Source: Streptomyces sp. cf386
GTDB lineage: Bacteria > Actinomycetota > Actinomycetes > Streptomycetales > Streptomycetaceae
Assembly: GCF_900103585.1 (NCBI RefSeq)
Contig: NZ_FNHV01000005.1
Location: 310,001 to 374,000, forward strand
Direction: 5' to 3'
Length of the DNA stretch: 64,000 nucleotides
Shown here: in pieces, positions 1 to 9,061 of the stretch
Layout: each line of letters starts with the position of its first letter
How positions within the stretch are numbered: the stretch's first letter is position 1
Program-made: the position numbers and the translations under genes
The notes under the pieces: generated by a model
Told to the model about the DNA's origin: nothing
What the model saw: the letters and a program-made list of their open reading frames with translations, nothing else
Databases searched by the model: none

Positions 1-42
1 GGGCTCTCCCCGCGCGGACAACGACGCTCGAAGGAGACGGCC

Positions 43-462
43 ATGCCCACTGCCCGGGAGATCATGCACAGCGGTGCCACCTGCATCCGGGAGAACGAGA
101 CGCTTCAGGACGCGGCACTCAGGATGAAGGAACTGGACGTCGGAGCCCTCCCGATCTGCGGCGAGGACGACAGACTCCACGGGATCATCACGGACCGCGA
201 CATAGTGGTGAAGTGCCTCGCCAAGGGCAAGGACCCCCGGACGGTGACCGCGGGCATGCTCGAACAGGGCAAGCCGATCACGATCGACGCCGGGGCCAAT
301 GCCGACCAGGTCCTCCATGCAATGGAAGAGCACAGGATCAGGCGGTTGCCCGTCATCGACAACCGTCGCCTCGTCGGCATGATCAGCGAGGCGGACCTCG
401 CACGTCACCTGCCCGAGGACCAGGTGGGCCACTTCGTCGAGGTCGTCTGCGCGACCGCCTGA
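43..462 (+). CDS. CBS-pair domain protein
   Basis: A 139-residue protein made almost wholly of two CBS repeats: the first at about residues 5-60 (REIM, then GIITDRDIV) and the second at about 70-125 (RRLPVIDNRRLVGMISEADL). CBS pairs bind adenine nucleotides and act as energy or redox sensors; stand-alone proteins of this kind are common in actinobacterial stress regulons. The start is supported by AAGGAGA 7 nt upstream. It converges with the formate dehydrogenase genes (17 nt between stops), and a universal-stress-protein remnant lies beyond them, so the area resembles a low-oxygen or energy-stress cluster. That context reading is inference; the ligand is unknown. Confidence 0.9.
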   Translation: MPTAREIMHSGATCIRENETLQDAALRMKELDVGALPICGEDDRLHGIITDRDIVVKCLAKGKDPRTVTAGMLEQGKPITIDAGANADQVLHAMEEHRIRRLPVIDNRRLVGMISEADLARHLPEDQVGHFVEVVCATA

Positions 463-479
463 CCGACCGGCGGACGCGA

Positions 480-3170
480 TCATCCCGCCGTCACTCGTAC
501 CGCCGTGACCTTGTACTCGGGACAGGATGTGACGGTGTCCGCGTGTTCGGAGGTCAGGCGGTTCACCCCACTCGCGGGGAAATGGAACGAGCAGAACACC
601 TGCCCTGGAGCTGTTTGTTCGCCGACCCTGGCGATGAGCCGGGCTTGGCCGTGCCGACTCTCCACGGTGACCTGCGCCCCGTCTCGGACGCCGTATCGGA
701 CGGCGTCGTCGAGGTGCAGGTCGAGGAAGTCGACCGGGTCGAGCGCGAGGTTGGCGCCGCGGCGGGTCATGCTGCCGGAGTTGTAGTGCGCCCAGCGCCG
801 CCCGGTGACCAGGACGAGCGGATAGGCGTCGTCGGGGTTTTCCCCGGGTGGGAGATAGGGCGCCGCGGCGAGGTGGGCCCGCCCGTCCGGCGTGGCGAAC
901 TGTTCCTCGTAGAGCTTGGCCTGCCCCGGCCGACCGGGGTCCGGGCAGGGCCACGGCACCGCGCCCTCCCGGTCCAGCCGCTCGTGCGAGAGACCCGCGA
1001 AGACGGGTGCGACCCGACCCGACTCGGCCAGGGCGTCAGCCGGAGCCGAGCAGCCCAGGTCAGCTCCCATCAGCACGGCGAGGGCGCGTACGACGTCGAA
1101 GTCGCTGCGTGCCTCGCCCGGCGGGTTCACGGCCGGGCGGACCCGCTGGAACCGGCGGTCGAAGTTGACGAATGTGCCGTCCTTCTCCAGCCAGGACGCG
1201 ACCGGCAGCACGATGTCGGCGTGGCGGGCGGTCTCGGACAGGAACAGTTCGTTGCACACCACGAGTGGGCACGCGTCCAGGGCCTCGGCCACCCGGTTCG
1301 CGTCGGGATCGGTGGCGCAGACGTCCTCTCCGATGACCCACAGCGCCCGCAGCTCCCCCGCCCGTGCCGCGGCGAACATGTCCGGGATCCGCATGCCGGG
1401 CCGTTCGGGGACCCGTACACCCCACACCGCCTCGGCCCGCGACCGCACCGCGGCGTCGGTCACCTTCCCGTAGCCGGGCAGCAAGTCGGGCAGCGCCCCC
1501 ATGTCGGAGGCGCCCTGGACGTTGTTCTGGCCGCGCAGCGGGTTGACGCCGTGCCCGCGGTGGGTGCCCACGGCACCCCGCAGGATCGCCAGGTTGGCCA
1601 GTGACCGCACCCCGTCCGTGCCGTGCAGGTGCTCGGTGACGCCCAGACCGTAGACGATCGCGGGCTGCCGGGCACGGCCGTACAGTCGGGCGGCGGCGAT
1701 CAGGTCCGCGGCGGGCACCCCGGTGATGTCCGCGACCCGGTCGGGCGGGTAGTCGTCCAGGAGGTGGGCGAGCTCTGGCAGGCCGGTGGCCCGCTCGCGC
1801 AGGAACTCCTCGTCGGTCAGTCCTTCGGCGAGCAGGACGTGGGCGAGACCGTGGAAGAGCGCCACGTTGGTGCCGGGGCGGGGCCGCAGGTGTACGTCGG
1901 CGTGCAGAGCGAGGCCCACGGCACGGGGATCGGCGACGACCAACTTGGCCCCGCGCAGGACCTGCCGGATCAGGCGTGCTCCGACCACCGGGTGGGCTTC
2001 GACGGGATTGGCCCCTACCACCAGCAGGCAGTCCGACCGCTCGACGTCGTCGAAGCTGTCGGTGCCGCCGGACAGCCCGAAGGAGGCGGTCAGGCCAGCG
2101 GCGGACGGGGAGTGGCACAGTCGCGAGCAGTTGTCGACGTTGTTCGTGCCGATGACGACCCGCATGAACTTCTGGACGAGGTAGTTCTCCTCGTTGGTGG
2201 CACGGGCCGAGGAGATCGCCGCCACGGCGTCCGGCCCGCCGGTGTCAGCGGCCTCGCTCAGGCCCCTGGCCACATGGCCGAGCGCCTCATCCCAGCCGAC
2301 GGGTTCCAGGCGGCCGTTGCGGCGCAACAGGGGCCGGGTGAGGCGGTCGGGAGAGGTGAGATAGCCGTGGGCGAAGCGGCCCTTGACGCAGGCGTGGCCC
2401 TGGTTGACCGGGCCGTCCCGGGCCGGCAGGACCGCCGTGACTTGGCCGTCGGACGTGATGACGTCCAGGGCACAGCCGACACCGCAGTATCCGCACGTCG
2501 TGCGGATGGCGGCCGGCAAATGGGCGGAGGTGAGCCCACGCCCCGGTCCGGGCTCGGTGATCGCGCCGGTGGGGCAGGTATCGATGCAGCCGCCGCAGGC
2601 CACGCAGTCCGACTCGGCCCACGGCCCGCCGGTGCCGGGAGCAACGACGGTGTCACCGCCCCGGCCGGTCAGGGTCAGGGCAAAGGTGCCCTGCACCTCG
2701 GCGCACATGCGGACGCACCGACCGCAGGCGATGCACAGGTCCCGGTCCAGGTGCACATACGGGTGGGAGTCGTCCCCACCCCGCCCTCCCGCGCCCTGGG
2801 CCGTCTCGGGGCCCAAGCCCATCGACCGGCAGGCCTGCGCCAGCTCGCTGAGGTTGTCCTGGCTGAGCGCGCGGGGCGGCAGGGCGGAGGCGATGAGCGC
2901 CACCGCGTCCCGGCGCAACTGCCGGAGCTCCTCGGTGTCTGCTTCGATGCGCACGCCTGACACGGCCGGGGTCACACAGGCCGCCACGATCTGGCCATCG
3001 GCCCTTACGAGACATGTACGGCAGGAGCCGGCGGGGCTCAGCCGGTCGTCGAAGCAGAGAGCAGGCAGCGCGGCGCCGGCCACCCGCACGGCCGAGAGCA
3101 GTGAGGCACCCGCGGGGACTTCGACATCCGCCCCGTCGACCTCGATCTCGATCTCGATCACGACCCCCAT
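480..3170 (-). CDS. fdhA: Formate dehydrogenase alpha subunit, NuoG-like, Cys-type Mo/W enzyme
   Basis: An 896-residue molybdopterin oxidoreductase. In order: an N-terminal [2Fe-2S] ferredoxin domain (C39, C50, C53, C65); a two-cluster [4Fe-4S] domain (C146/149/152/156 and C189/192/195/199); the catalytic-domain [4Fe-4S] site (C226, C229, C233, C261); and the active-site stretch NCSRLCHSPSAAGL, where C352 takes the selenocysteine position and H353 is the conserved neighbour. A C-terminal dinucleotide-binding domain ends the protein. This order is that of soluble NAD-linked formate dehydrogenases, which oxidise formate to CO2. The start overlaps the end of the NuoE/F subunit gene by 13 nt, implying coupling. 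An in-frame extension upstream exists but lies inside that gene. Confidence 0.93.
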   Translation of the reverse strand: MGVVIEIEIEVDGADVEVPAGASLLSAVRVAGAALPALCFDDRLSPAGSCRTCLVRADGQIVAACVTPAVSGVRIEADTEELRQLRRDAVALIASALPPRALSQDNLSELAQACRSMGLGPETAQGAGGRGGDDSHPYVHLDRDLCIACGRCVRMCAEVQGTFALTLTGRGGDTVVAPGTGGPWAESDCVACGGCIDTCPTGAITEPGPGRGLTSAHLPAAIRTTCGYCGVGCALDVITSDGQVTAVLPARDGPVNQGHACVKGRFAHGYLTSPDRLTRPLLRRNGRLEPVGWDEALGHVARGLSEAADTGGPDAVAAISSARATNEENYLVQKFMRVVIGTNNVDNCSRLCHSPSAAGLTASFGLSGGTDSFDDVERSDCLLVVGANPVEAHPVVGARLIRQVLRGAKLVVADPRAVGLALHADVHLRPRPGTNVALFHGLAHVLLAEGLTDEEFLRERATGLPELAHLLDDYPPDRVADITGVPAADLIAAARLYGRARQPAIVYGLGVTEHLHGTDGVRSLANLAILRGAVGTHRGHGVNPLRGQNNVQGASDMGALPDLLPGYGKVTDAAVRSRAEAVWGVRVPERPGMRIPDMFAAARAGELRALWVIGEDVCATDPDANRVAEALDACPLVVCNELFLSETARHADIVLPVASWLEKDGTFVNFDRRFQRVRPAVNPPGEARSDFDVVRALAVLMGADLGCSAPADALAESGRVAPVFAGLSHERLDREGAVPWPCPDPGRPGQAKLYEEQFATPDGRAHLAAAPYLPPGENPDDAYPLVLVTGRRWAHYNSGSMTRRGANLALDPVDFLDLHLDDAVRYGVRDGAQVTVESRHGQARLIARVGEQTAPGQVFCSFHFPASGVNRLTSEHADTVTSCPEYKVTAVRVTAG

Positions 3171-4843
3171 CCCCGCAGCCGATCGCCGTAGGCGCGGGTG
3201 AGACTGTGCACCGCTGAAGGAATGCGCCGCCCGAAGCCACACAGACTCGCCTCGGCCAGCACACGACCGAGCCGTCCCCATTCCGGTCCGGGCGGGGCCC
3301 CGGCGGACGCAAGCTCCAGGCCACGTCGCGAGCCCACGCGGCAGGGCGAGCAGGCACCACAGCTCTCCGCCGCGGCGAACTGCCAGATGTGCCGGAGTAG
3401 TTCCTCGGGAGTCACACGCTGGTCGAAGGCGACCAGTCCGGCGTGGCCGAGTGCGGCGCCCCGGGCCGTGAGGTCGGCACTGGTCAGCGGGACATCCAGC
3501 GCGTTTGCGGCGAGGAAGCCGCCCAGCGGTCCGCCGACCTGCACGGAACTCAACTCGGCGCCCTCCTTCAGGCCGCCGCCCAGCTCGTTGACGATCCGAA
3601 CCAGTGGGGTGCCCAGTTCCACCTCGTACGCCCCCGGCCGGGCGAACCGCTCGGACAGGCAGACCAGCTTCGTCCCGGTCTCGCCCGGAACCCCGCGCTC
3701 GGCGTATACCTCTCCGCCGCGGGAGACGATCCACGGGACGGAGGCAAGGGTCTCGACGTTGTTCACCACCGTCGGCACGTCCCACAGCCCGCGCCGGGTC
3801 GGGTAGGGCGGACGCGGCCGTGCGCAGCCACGGTCCCCCTCCAGGCTCGCGATCAGGGCGGTCTCCTCGCCCGCGACATACGACCCGGCGCCCTGCACCA
3901 CCTGCACCTCCAAGGCGATGTCCGTGCCGTGAACGGACGGCCCCAAGTGCCCGTCCGCGTAAGCCCGCCCGACCGCTTCCCGCATCCGCGCCAGCGCCCG
4001 CGGATACTCCGAGCGCACCAGGATCACACCCCGTTCTGCCCCGCACGCGAAGCAGGCCAGGGCCAGGCCCTCCAGGACCCGCTCCGGCTCCGCCTCCATG
4101 AGCAGCCGGTCGGCGTAGGAACCGGGGTCGCCCTCGTCTCCGTTGGCCACCACCACGGTGCCGGGAGCCCGGCCGGCCGCCTCCCATTTCGCGGCCACCC
4201 GGAACCCCGCTCCGCCACGGCCTCGCAGTCCCGATGCGGCGACCTCCGACTGGACCGTGTCGGCGGAACCGGTCGTCACCATCCGCGGCCACACCTGCCA
4301 CGTGGGCTCCCCGGCCACCACTCCGCCCAGGAGCACTGGGTTGCCCGTCTCGTCGGCCACCGGAATCTCGGGCACCCGAGGAGGCTCACGTCCCGCGAGC
4401 TGACCGGCCAGCGTCGGGCCCGTGCAGGGCTTGTCGCCATCGAGCGCGGCGGGACCTGCGTAGCAGTACCCCAGACAGCGGACGGCCTGCAGTGACGTCG
4501 CCCCGTCCGGTGAGACCGCGTCCGCGTCGACACCCAGCTCGCGTTCCACATCGTCGAGATGCCGTCCGGCCTGCGCGGCGAAGCACGCCGTCGCAGCGCA
4601 GATGCGCACATGACGGCGGCCATGCGGAGCGGCAAGGTCCGCGTAGTAGCTGGCTGGTCCCAGGGCGGCGGCAGCGGGCAGACCAACAGCGGCGGCTGCC
4701 GCCGGAGCCCAGGCCTCTGGGCTGTCCGCCGTATCGGCCCTGACCGCGGCCAGCGACTCGATCAGCCGGCCTCCTGGCCGCCCACGCCGATCGTCCAAGG
4801 CTCGGAACGCGTCGAAACGGTCCATGGGACCAACGGGAGCCAT
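3158..4843 (-). CDS. fdhB: Formate dehydrogenase beta subunit, NuoE-NuoF fusion
   Basis: A 561-residue diaphorase subunit. Residues about 75-130 form a NuoE-like thioredoxin fold with [2Fe-2S] ligands C82, C87, C123, C127. The rest is NuoF-like: FMN/NADH motif GLRGRGGAGF at 205-214 and C-terminal [4Fe-4S] ligands C495, C498, C501 and C535. It would pass electrons from the molybdo-subunit to NAD(P)+. Fusion of the E and F modules is known in this family. I chose ATG at 4843 (GAGG just upstream); ATG at 4825 also fits, and the open frame continues to 4978. First gene of the two-gene operon with fdhA. Confidence 0.9.
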   Translation of the reverse strand: MAPVGPMDRFDAFRALDDRRGRPGGRLIESLAAVRADTADSPEAWAPAAAAAVGLPAAAALGPASYYADLAAPHGRRHVRICAATACFAAQAGRHLDDVERELGVDADAVSPDGATSLQAVRCLGYCYAGPAALDGDKPCTGPTLAGQLAGREPPRVPEIPVADETGNPVLLGGVVAGEPTWQVWPRMVTTGSADTVQSEVAASGLRGRGGAGFRVAAKWEAAGRAPGTVVVANGDEGDPGSYADRLLMEAEPERVLEGLALACFACGAERGVILVRSEYPRALARMREAVGRAYADGHLGPSVHGTDIALEVQVVQGAGSYVAGEETALIASLEGDRGCARPRPPYPTRRGLWDVPTVVNNVETLASVPWIVSRGGEVYAERGVPGETGTKLVCLSERFARPGAYEVELGTPLVRIVNELGGGLKEGAELSSVQVGGPLGGFLAANALDVPLTSADLTARGAALGHAGLVAFDQRVTPEELLRHIWQFAAAESCGACSPCRVGSRRGLELASAGAPPGPEWGRLGRVLAEASLCGFGRRIPSAVHSLTRAYGDRLRGWGS

Positions 4844-5049
4844 GTCCTCATCGTGGCGGCGGCCAGACGTGGCCGCAATTCCGGCATTGGCGCTTGCGTG
4901 CGACCGCAGCAGCGGCAGTGGGGCCACGGGGGCGGGGTAGCGGGGCCTGCCACATGGCTCCGAGTGCTGTCGCTGCATCCCATGGCAGCGGGGTGTCTCC
5001 GGAGTGAACCCGGAGATGGAGGCAATGGCGTGCGGACGCGGGAGGCCTG
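4844..5049. other. Intergenic gap between fdhB and the Usp remnant
   Basis: About 200 bases holding the promoter region of fdhB (minus strand) and the upstream part of the Usp remnant (plus strand). I looked for a GGGAC-type DevR/OsdR box, because CBS and Usp genes in actinobacteria often carry one, and did not find a convincing copy. No gene is supported here. Confidence 0.4.
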
Positions 5050-5367
5050 GTGGGTGGTCTGGTGGTCGTGGGCGTGGGCGTGGACGGGTCGGCGTCGAGT
5101 CTTGCCGCGGTGGACGCGGCGGCGCGGGAGGCGCGGTTGCGCGGGGCCCGGTTGCGGGTGGTCCATGCGTTCATGTGGTGTCATGTCGTCGTGACCGGTG
5201 AACCGTTGACGGCACTGGAGTCGCAGTCATGTGCCGCGGGGCTGGTGGTGGATTCAAGGGGCATGGGCGAGTTGGTCGGGCTGCTCGTGGGGTCGACGGT
5301 TGTGTATCTGGCGGCGCACGGCCGGTGTCCGCTGCTCGTGGCGCGCGAGCAGCAGGGCGACGGTCCG
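5050..5367 (+). pseudogene. Universal stress protein remnant with internal deletion
   Basis: The reading frame begins with a good UspA N-terminus (VVVGVGVDGSASSLAAVDAAAREA, up to VVHAFMW) and then passes almost at once into UspA C-terminal sequence (GEPLTAL, then LVVDSRGMGELVGLLVGST and CPLLVARE). About 50 residues of the middle of a Usp domain are absent, and the second domain usual in streptomycete two-domain Usp proteins is missing. The frame runs on to 5619 through unrelated sequence antisense to the next gene. The ATP-binding G-2x-G-9x-G(S/T) motif is also altered (DSRG where GSRG is usual). I read it as a decayed gene beside an acquired defence gene. Confidence 0.7.
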
Positions 5368-5504
5368 AGCGGAGCCGAGGAGACATCCCTGCCCGTCACC
5401 ATCTTGTTGGGTCGCACAAGGGATAGGCGGACCCCCATGAAGACCACCCGGGTCCTTGCGGCCTACCGTCTGCCCTCGCGCCGCAGGGGCGCGTGGATGG
5501 TTGA

Positions 5505-6428
5505 TCATTTCCTTCGTTTGTCAGGGCACTGCGGGCAGGGGCGGGCCGACACCGAATCTGATGGCAGCTCGTTGGGACAGGGCACTGTGATCTCGCCACC
5601 GGCCACGATGAAGGCGTGATCGACAAGCACTCGCCTGTTGGTCTCGGGATCGAAGATCTCGTGGGCGAGCATCATGAGCGCCTGGTGATGGATTTCGGCG
5701 ATATCGGCGTTTCCTGCCCTGGCCATCCCGGCGGCATCGAGTTTCCCCCGCTTCACCTGGATCTCGAAGTACAGGAAGTGCTGCGTGGGCAATGTGTAGC
5801 GCATCCAGATGTCTTTCCCGTACTCCAGCGCCTTGTCCCTGTGGCCGGCTGCAGTGATCCTTTGGAACCCGAACTGCCGGAACAACGGAAGCAGCACTTC
5901 CTCGATCAGCTCGTCCTCCCTGCACTTGTCCAGGTATGCAGCAAGGTCGGCGCGGCGGCGGACTTCTGCGGCGCTGAGGGGACGGTGCGGATTCATCGCC
6001 ACGGCAGAGACCGCGTCTGTCCCCAGATGGCGGAGATGGCAGCGCCTGTCATCTCCGTAGAACGCTTCGAAACCTTCCCTGACGAGTACGTGGTTGAGTT
6101 GACGAAGCGTGTTCGGCCGGTCAAGTCCTTCATTAAGGGCGTCAGCGGGACTCATGAGATGATCGATGAGTCTGCAGAAGGACTCCGGCGGCTGGGCGGG
6201 ACCATCATGCGGCTCGGCGAGCATCGCTTCAAGAACGCCGGCCACCCAACGGTGCCGAGTGGAGCCGTCATGCACCCAGTCCGTGCCGAGCTCGGCAAAA
6301 AAATCTGTGATGTACGCGCTGGATCGGTACGGAAAGTACTTCGGCTCGGACGCGGCGTTCGGATCGTCCGAGCCGAGATTTCCACAAACCAGGTCGCCGA
6401 GCGCTTCGAGCGTTCTCTTCCTGAACAT
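5505..6428 (-). CDS. AbiJ-NTD / Mrr-like restriction endonuclease-fold protein (putative phage defence)
   Basis: A 307-residue protein with two parts. The N-terminus (KRTLEALGDLVCGN and on to about residue 150) resembles AbiJ N-terminal domains seen fused to many abortive-infection effectors. The C-terminal part (about 175-285) has PD-(D/E)XK/Mrr-like features: LLPLFRQFGFQRI, then D206, then E222, Q224 and K226 in FEIQVKRGK. I infer a nucleic-acid-cleaving abortive-infection protein. ATG at 6428 is preceded by AGGGG with 9-nt spacing; the frame extends to 6566 but that part is unlikely. Base composition is visibly less GC-rich than the flanks, and it adjoins a broken Usp gene, suggesting transfer. 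No partner gene is seen. Confidence 0.68.
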   Translation of the reverse strand: MFRKRTLEALGDLVCGNLGSDDPNAASEPKYFPYRSSAYITDFFAELGTDWVHDGSTRHRWVAGVLEAMLAEPHDGPAQPPESFCRLIDHLMSPADALNEGLDRPNTLRQLNHVLVREGFEAFYGDDRRCHLRHLGTDAVSAVAMNPHRPLSAAEVRRRADLAAYLDKCREDELIEEVLLPLFRQFGFQRITAAGHRDKALEYGKDIWMRYTLPTQHFLYFEIQVKRGKLDAAGMARAGNADIAEIHHQALMMLAHEIFDPETNRRVLVDHAFIVAGGEITVPCPNELPSDSVSARPCPQCPDKRRK

Positions 6429-6802
6429 CACGACAGGCCCCTCCCCCTCAGTGCCGCACAGAGGCGGCCGCATGCCCGCGACGTTCCCTTCATGGTGGCC
6501 CGCCACGCTGCTCAACCATCCGGACCGACGTATGAGACCGACGCTCGCCCACGGGCGTCCGCGCACGTGACCTTCGTTACCGCAAGGTCGATACTGCCGA
6601 CAGCAGCGTTCGGCCGACCCGCCTCCGACCAGTCCGAGATACCTGACGCCCCGTCATCAAAGTCAGCACCAAGTCAGCATCAGTACCGCCAGAACCCGCT
6701 TCCGACCGCCATGGAACGCAAAGATCAACTACTGACCTGCCCCGTCCTGACCTGCTAAAACGCAGGTCAGGAGCCCATCTACCAGCCCACCAGGAGGTAC
6801 CC
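6429..6802. other. Gap between AbiJ-like gene and dhaK
   Basis: About 370 bases, still lower in GC up to about 6760, holding the promoter region of the defence-like gene (minus) and of dhaK (plus). It ends with a 10-bp inverted repeat listed separately. No gene is supported. Confidence 0.5.
6746..6771. repeat. Perfect 10-bp inverted repeat before dhaK
   Basis: CCTGACCTGC and GCAGGTCAGG are perfect inverted arms around a 6-nt centre (TAAAAC). A further direct copy of CTGACCTGC lies at 6732-6740. The element is about 20 nt upstream of the dhaK ribosome-binding site (AGGAGGT at 6792). It could be an operator for dha regulation, an attenuator-type hairpin, or the edge of the inserted low-GC segment; the sequence alone does not decide. 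Confidence 0.6.
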
Positions 6803-7795
6803 ATGAGGATGTTGATCAACGTCGCGGAGACCGTGGTCGCGGACGCCTTGCGCGGGATGGCGGCCGCTCATCCCGAGCTGGTCGTCGATGTGGAGAACCG
6901 GGTGATCGTGCGCCGGGACGCGCCGGTGGCGGGGAAGGTCGCCCTCATCTCCGGCGGCGGCTCGGGGCACGAGCCGCTGCACGGTGGATTCGTCGGTCCG
7001 GGGATGTTGTCGGCCGCATGTCCGGGCGAGGTGTTCACCTCGCCGGTCCCGGACCAGATGGCGCGGGCCGCCGCCGCGGTGGACAGCGGGGCGGGTGTGC
7101 TGTTCATCGTGAAGAACTACACGGGGGACGTCCTCAACTTCGACATGGCCGCCGAGCTCGCCGAGGACGAGGGCATCCAGGTCGCGAAGGTGCTCGTCAA
7201 CGACGACGTCGCGGTCACCGACAGCCTCTACACGGCCGGGCGGCGCGGCACGGGTGCGACGCTGTTCGTGGAGAAGATCGCCGGCGCCGCCGCGGACGAG
7301 GGGCAGTCGCTGGAGCGGGTGGAAGCGATCGGGCGTCAGGTCAACGAGAACGCCCGCAGCTTCGGCGTCGCCCTCAGCGCCTGCACCACACCCGCCAAGG
7401 GCAGCCCCACCTTCGATCTGCCGCCCGGCGAGCTGGAGTTGGGTATCGGCATCCACGGCGAGCCCGGCCGGGAGCGGCGGGCGATGATGACGTCGGGCGA
7501 GATCGCCGACTTCGCCGTCGGCGCGATCCTGGACGACATGACCCCGCGCAATCCCGTCCTCGTCCTGGTCAACGGCATGGGTGCGACACCACTGTTGGAG
7601 CTGTACGGCTTCAACGCCGAGGTCCAGCGGGTACTCGCGCAGCGCGGTGTCACAGTCGCCCACACCCTCGTCGGCAACTACGTCACCTCGCTCGACATGG
7701 CCGGCGCCTCGGTCACCCTGTGCCAGGTCGACGAGGAGCTGCTGCGGCTGTGGAACGCGCCGGTGCGGACGCCGGGGCTGCGCTGGGGTATGTGA
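6803..7795 (+). CDS. dhaK: Dihydroxyacetone kinase, DhaK subunit
   Basis: A 330-residue DhaK. Family hallmarks are [16 protein letters not shown] near the N-terminus (dihydroxyacetone contacts) and [10 protein letters not shown], whose His binds the substrate covalently as a hemiaminal. It works with DhaL and the phosphocarrier DhaM to phosphorylate dihydroxyacetone to DHAP. The start has a consensus AGGAGGT 4 nt upstream. First gene of dhaKLM, with 46 nt to dhaL. Confidence 0.97.
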   Translation: MRMLINVAETVVADALRGMAAAHPELVVDVENRVIVRRDAPVAGKVALISGGGSGHEPLHGGFVGPGMLSAACPGEVFTSPVPDQMARAAAAVDSGAGVLFIVKNYTGDVLNFDMAAELAEDEGIQVAKVLVNDDVAVTDSLYTAGRRGTGATLFVEKIAGAAADEGQSLERVEAIGRQVNENARSFGVALSACTTPAKGSPTFDLPPGELELGIGIHGEPGRERRAMMTSGEIADFAVGAILDDMTPRNPVLVLVNGMGATPLLELYGFNAEVQRVLAQRGVTVAHTLVGNYVTSLDMAGASVTLCQVDEELLRLWNAPVRTPGLRWGM

Positions 7796-7841
7796 TCCGG
7801 AGCCGGACGACCGCAACGCACCTGCCACACAAGGAGATCCA

Positions 7842-8441
7842 GTGCTCGACGCCGAGTTCTTCCGCCGTTGGATGACGGCGACCGCCACTGCCGTCGACCG
7901 CGAGGCGGAACGGCTCACCGCCCTCGACTCGCCCATCGGGGACGCCGACCACGGCAGCAACCTGCAACGCGGGTTCCGCGCCGTCACAGCCACGCTGGAG
8001 AAGGAGGCCCCGCAGACGCCCGGCGCGGTTCTGACCCTCGCCGGGCGGCAGCTCATCTCGACGGTCGGCGGGGCGTCGGGGCCGCTGTACGGGACGCTGC
8101 TGCGGCGGGCCGGCAAGGCGCTCGGGGACGCCGGCGAGGTGAGCAAGGACGAGTTCGCCCGGGCGCTGCGCACGGGGGTGGACGCGGTCATGGTGCTCGG
8201 TGGCGCGGCGCCGGGCGACAAGACCATGATCGACGCACTGGTGCCGGCCGTGGACGCGCTCGGCGACGGGTTCGTCGCGGCGCGGGCCGCCGCCGAGGAG
8301 GGCGCCCTGGCGACCACGCCGTTGCAGGCCCGCAAGGGGCGGGCGAGTTATCTCGGGGAGCGCAGCATCGGGCACCAGGATCCGGGGGCCACGTCCTCGG
8401 CGCTGCTGATCGCGGGGCTGGTGGAGGCGAGCGGTGAGTGA
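7842..8441 (+). CDS. dhaL: Dihydroxyacetone kinase, DhaL ADP-binding subunit
   Basis: A 199-residue DhaL. GDADHGSNLQRG carries the aspartates that hold Mg and the nucleotide, and TVGGASGPLYGT follows as in the family. In the PTS-type enzyme DhaL keeps ADP bound as a cofactor that is rephosphorylated by DhaM. The start is GTG at 7842 with AAGGAGAT upstream. It overlaps dhaM by 8 nt. Confidence 0.95.
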   Translation: MLDAEFFRRWMTATATAVDREAERLTALDSPIGDADHGSNLQRGFRAVTATLEKEAPQTPGAVLTLAGRQLISTVGGASGPLYGTLLRRAGKALGDAGEVSKDEFARALRTGVDAVMVLGGAAPGDKTMIDALVPAVDALGDGFVAARAAAEEGALATTPLQARKGRASYLGERSIGHQDPGATSSALLIAGLVEASGE

Positions 8442-8871
8442 CGAGGCGGTGAGCAACGAGAAGGAGGGCGAGCGGCTCGTCGGCATCGTGCTGGTCTCGC
8501 ACAGCGCGCAGGTGGCCGCCTCGGTGGCCGAGCTGGCGCAGGGGCTCGCGGGCGCCGGCACGGCCGTCCCCGTGGCCCCGGCGGGCGGCACCGAGGGCGG
8601 CGACCTCGGCACCAGCGCCGAGCTGATCGCCGCGGCGGCCGCCTCCGTGGACCGCGGCGCCGGGGTCGCGGTCCTGACCGACCTGGGCAGCGCCGTCCTC
8701 ACCGTGAAGGCCCTGCTCGCGGAGGGCGACGAACTCCCCGACCGCACCCGCCTGGTGGACGCCCCGTTCGTCGAGGGCGCGGTGGCCGCGGTCGTCACAG
8801 CGGCCACCGGCGCCGACCTCGCGGCGGTGGAGGCGGCGGCAGCGGAGGCGTACGACTACCGGAAGGTGTAG
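8434..8871 (+). CDS. dhaM: Phosphocarrier DhaM (PTS EIIA-mannose type)
   Basis: A 145-residue single-domain protein of the PTS IIA(Man) fold. GIVLVSHSAQVA gives the phosphorylatable H23, and GGTEGGDLGTSAELI matches the conserved second half of the site. It relays phosphate from HPr to DhaL. Only the IIA domain is present, without the HPr and EI-like extensions of the E. coli protein, so the general PTS proteins must be encoded elsewhere. The GTG start lies inside dhaL; a second GTG seven codons in is possible. Confidence 0.93.
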   Translation: MSDEAVSNEKEGERLVGIVLVSHSAQVAASVAELAQGLAGAGTAVPVAPAGGTEGGDLGTSAELIAAAAASVDRGAGVAVLTDLGSAVLTVKALLAEGDELPDRTRLVDAPFVEGAVAAVVTAATGADLAAVEAAAAEAYDYRKV

Positions 8872-8893
8872 CGGACCGGACCAGCCCCCCCCC

Positions 8894-8954
8894 CGCTGCG
8901 GACGCCGGCACCCCCGCCACTGACGCCCACGCGTGCCGCTGCGGACGCCGGCAC
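8894..8954. repeat. 18-bp direct repeat downstream of dhaM
   Basis: An identical 18-base word (CGCTGCGGACGCCGGCAC) occurs at 8894-8911 and 8937-8954 in the gap between dhaM and the convergent TetR gene. It follows a run of ten cytosines. No function is evident. Confidence 0.6.
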
Positions 8955-9061
8955 GCGCCACGCCAGGGCCCCTCGGCCGCGCTACCCGATTTCCGGGCAG
9001 TGCACCGCGAGGCCCTGGCGGCCACTCCCCGCGAACCCGGTGGCCGAGGTCTCCCCCACGT

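Noticed and set aside
4848..4920. CRNCGHVW-like zinc-ribbon text on the minus strand
   Set aside because: It is a short isolated match at the end of an Ala/Arg-rich frame overlapping the fdhB promoter region; no gene structure supports it.
4844..5049. DevR/OsdR (GGGAC) box linking FDH, CBS and Usp genes
   Set aside because: Context made it attractive, but no matching dyad was found in the available upstream sequences.
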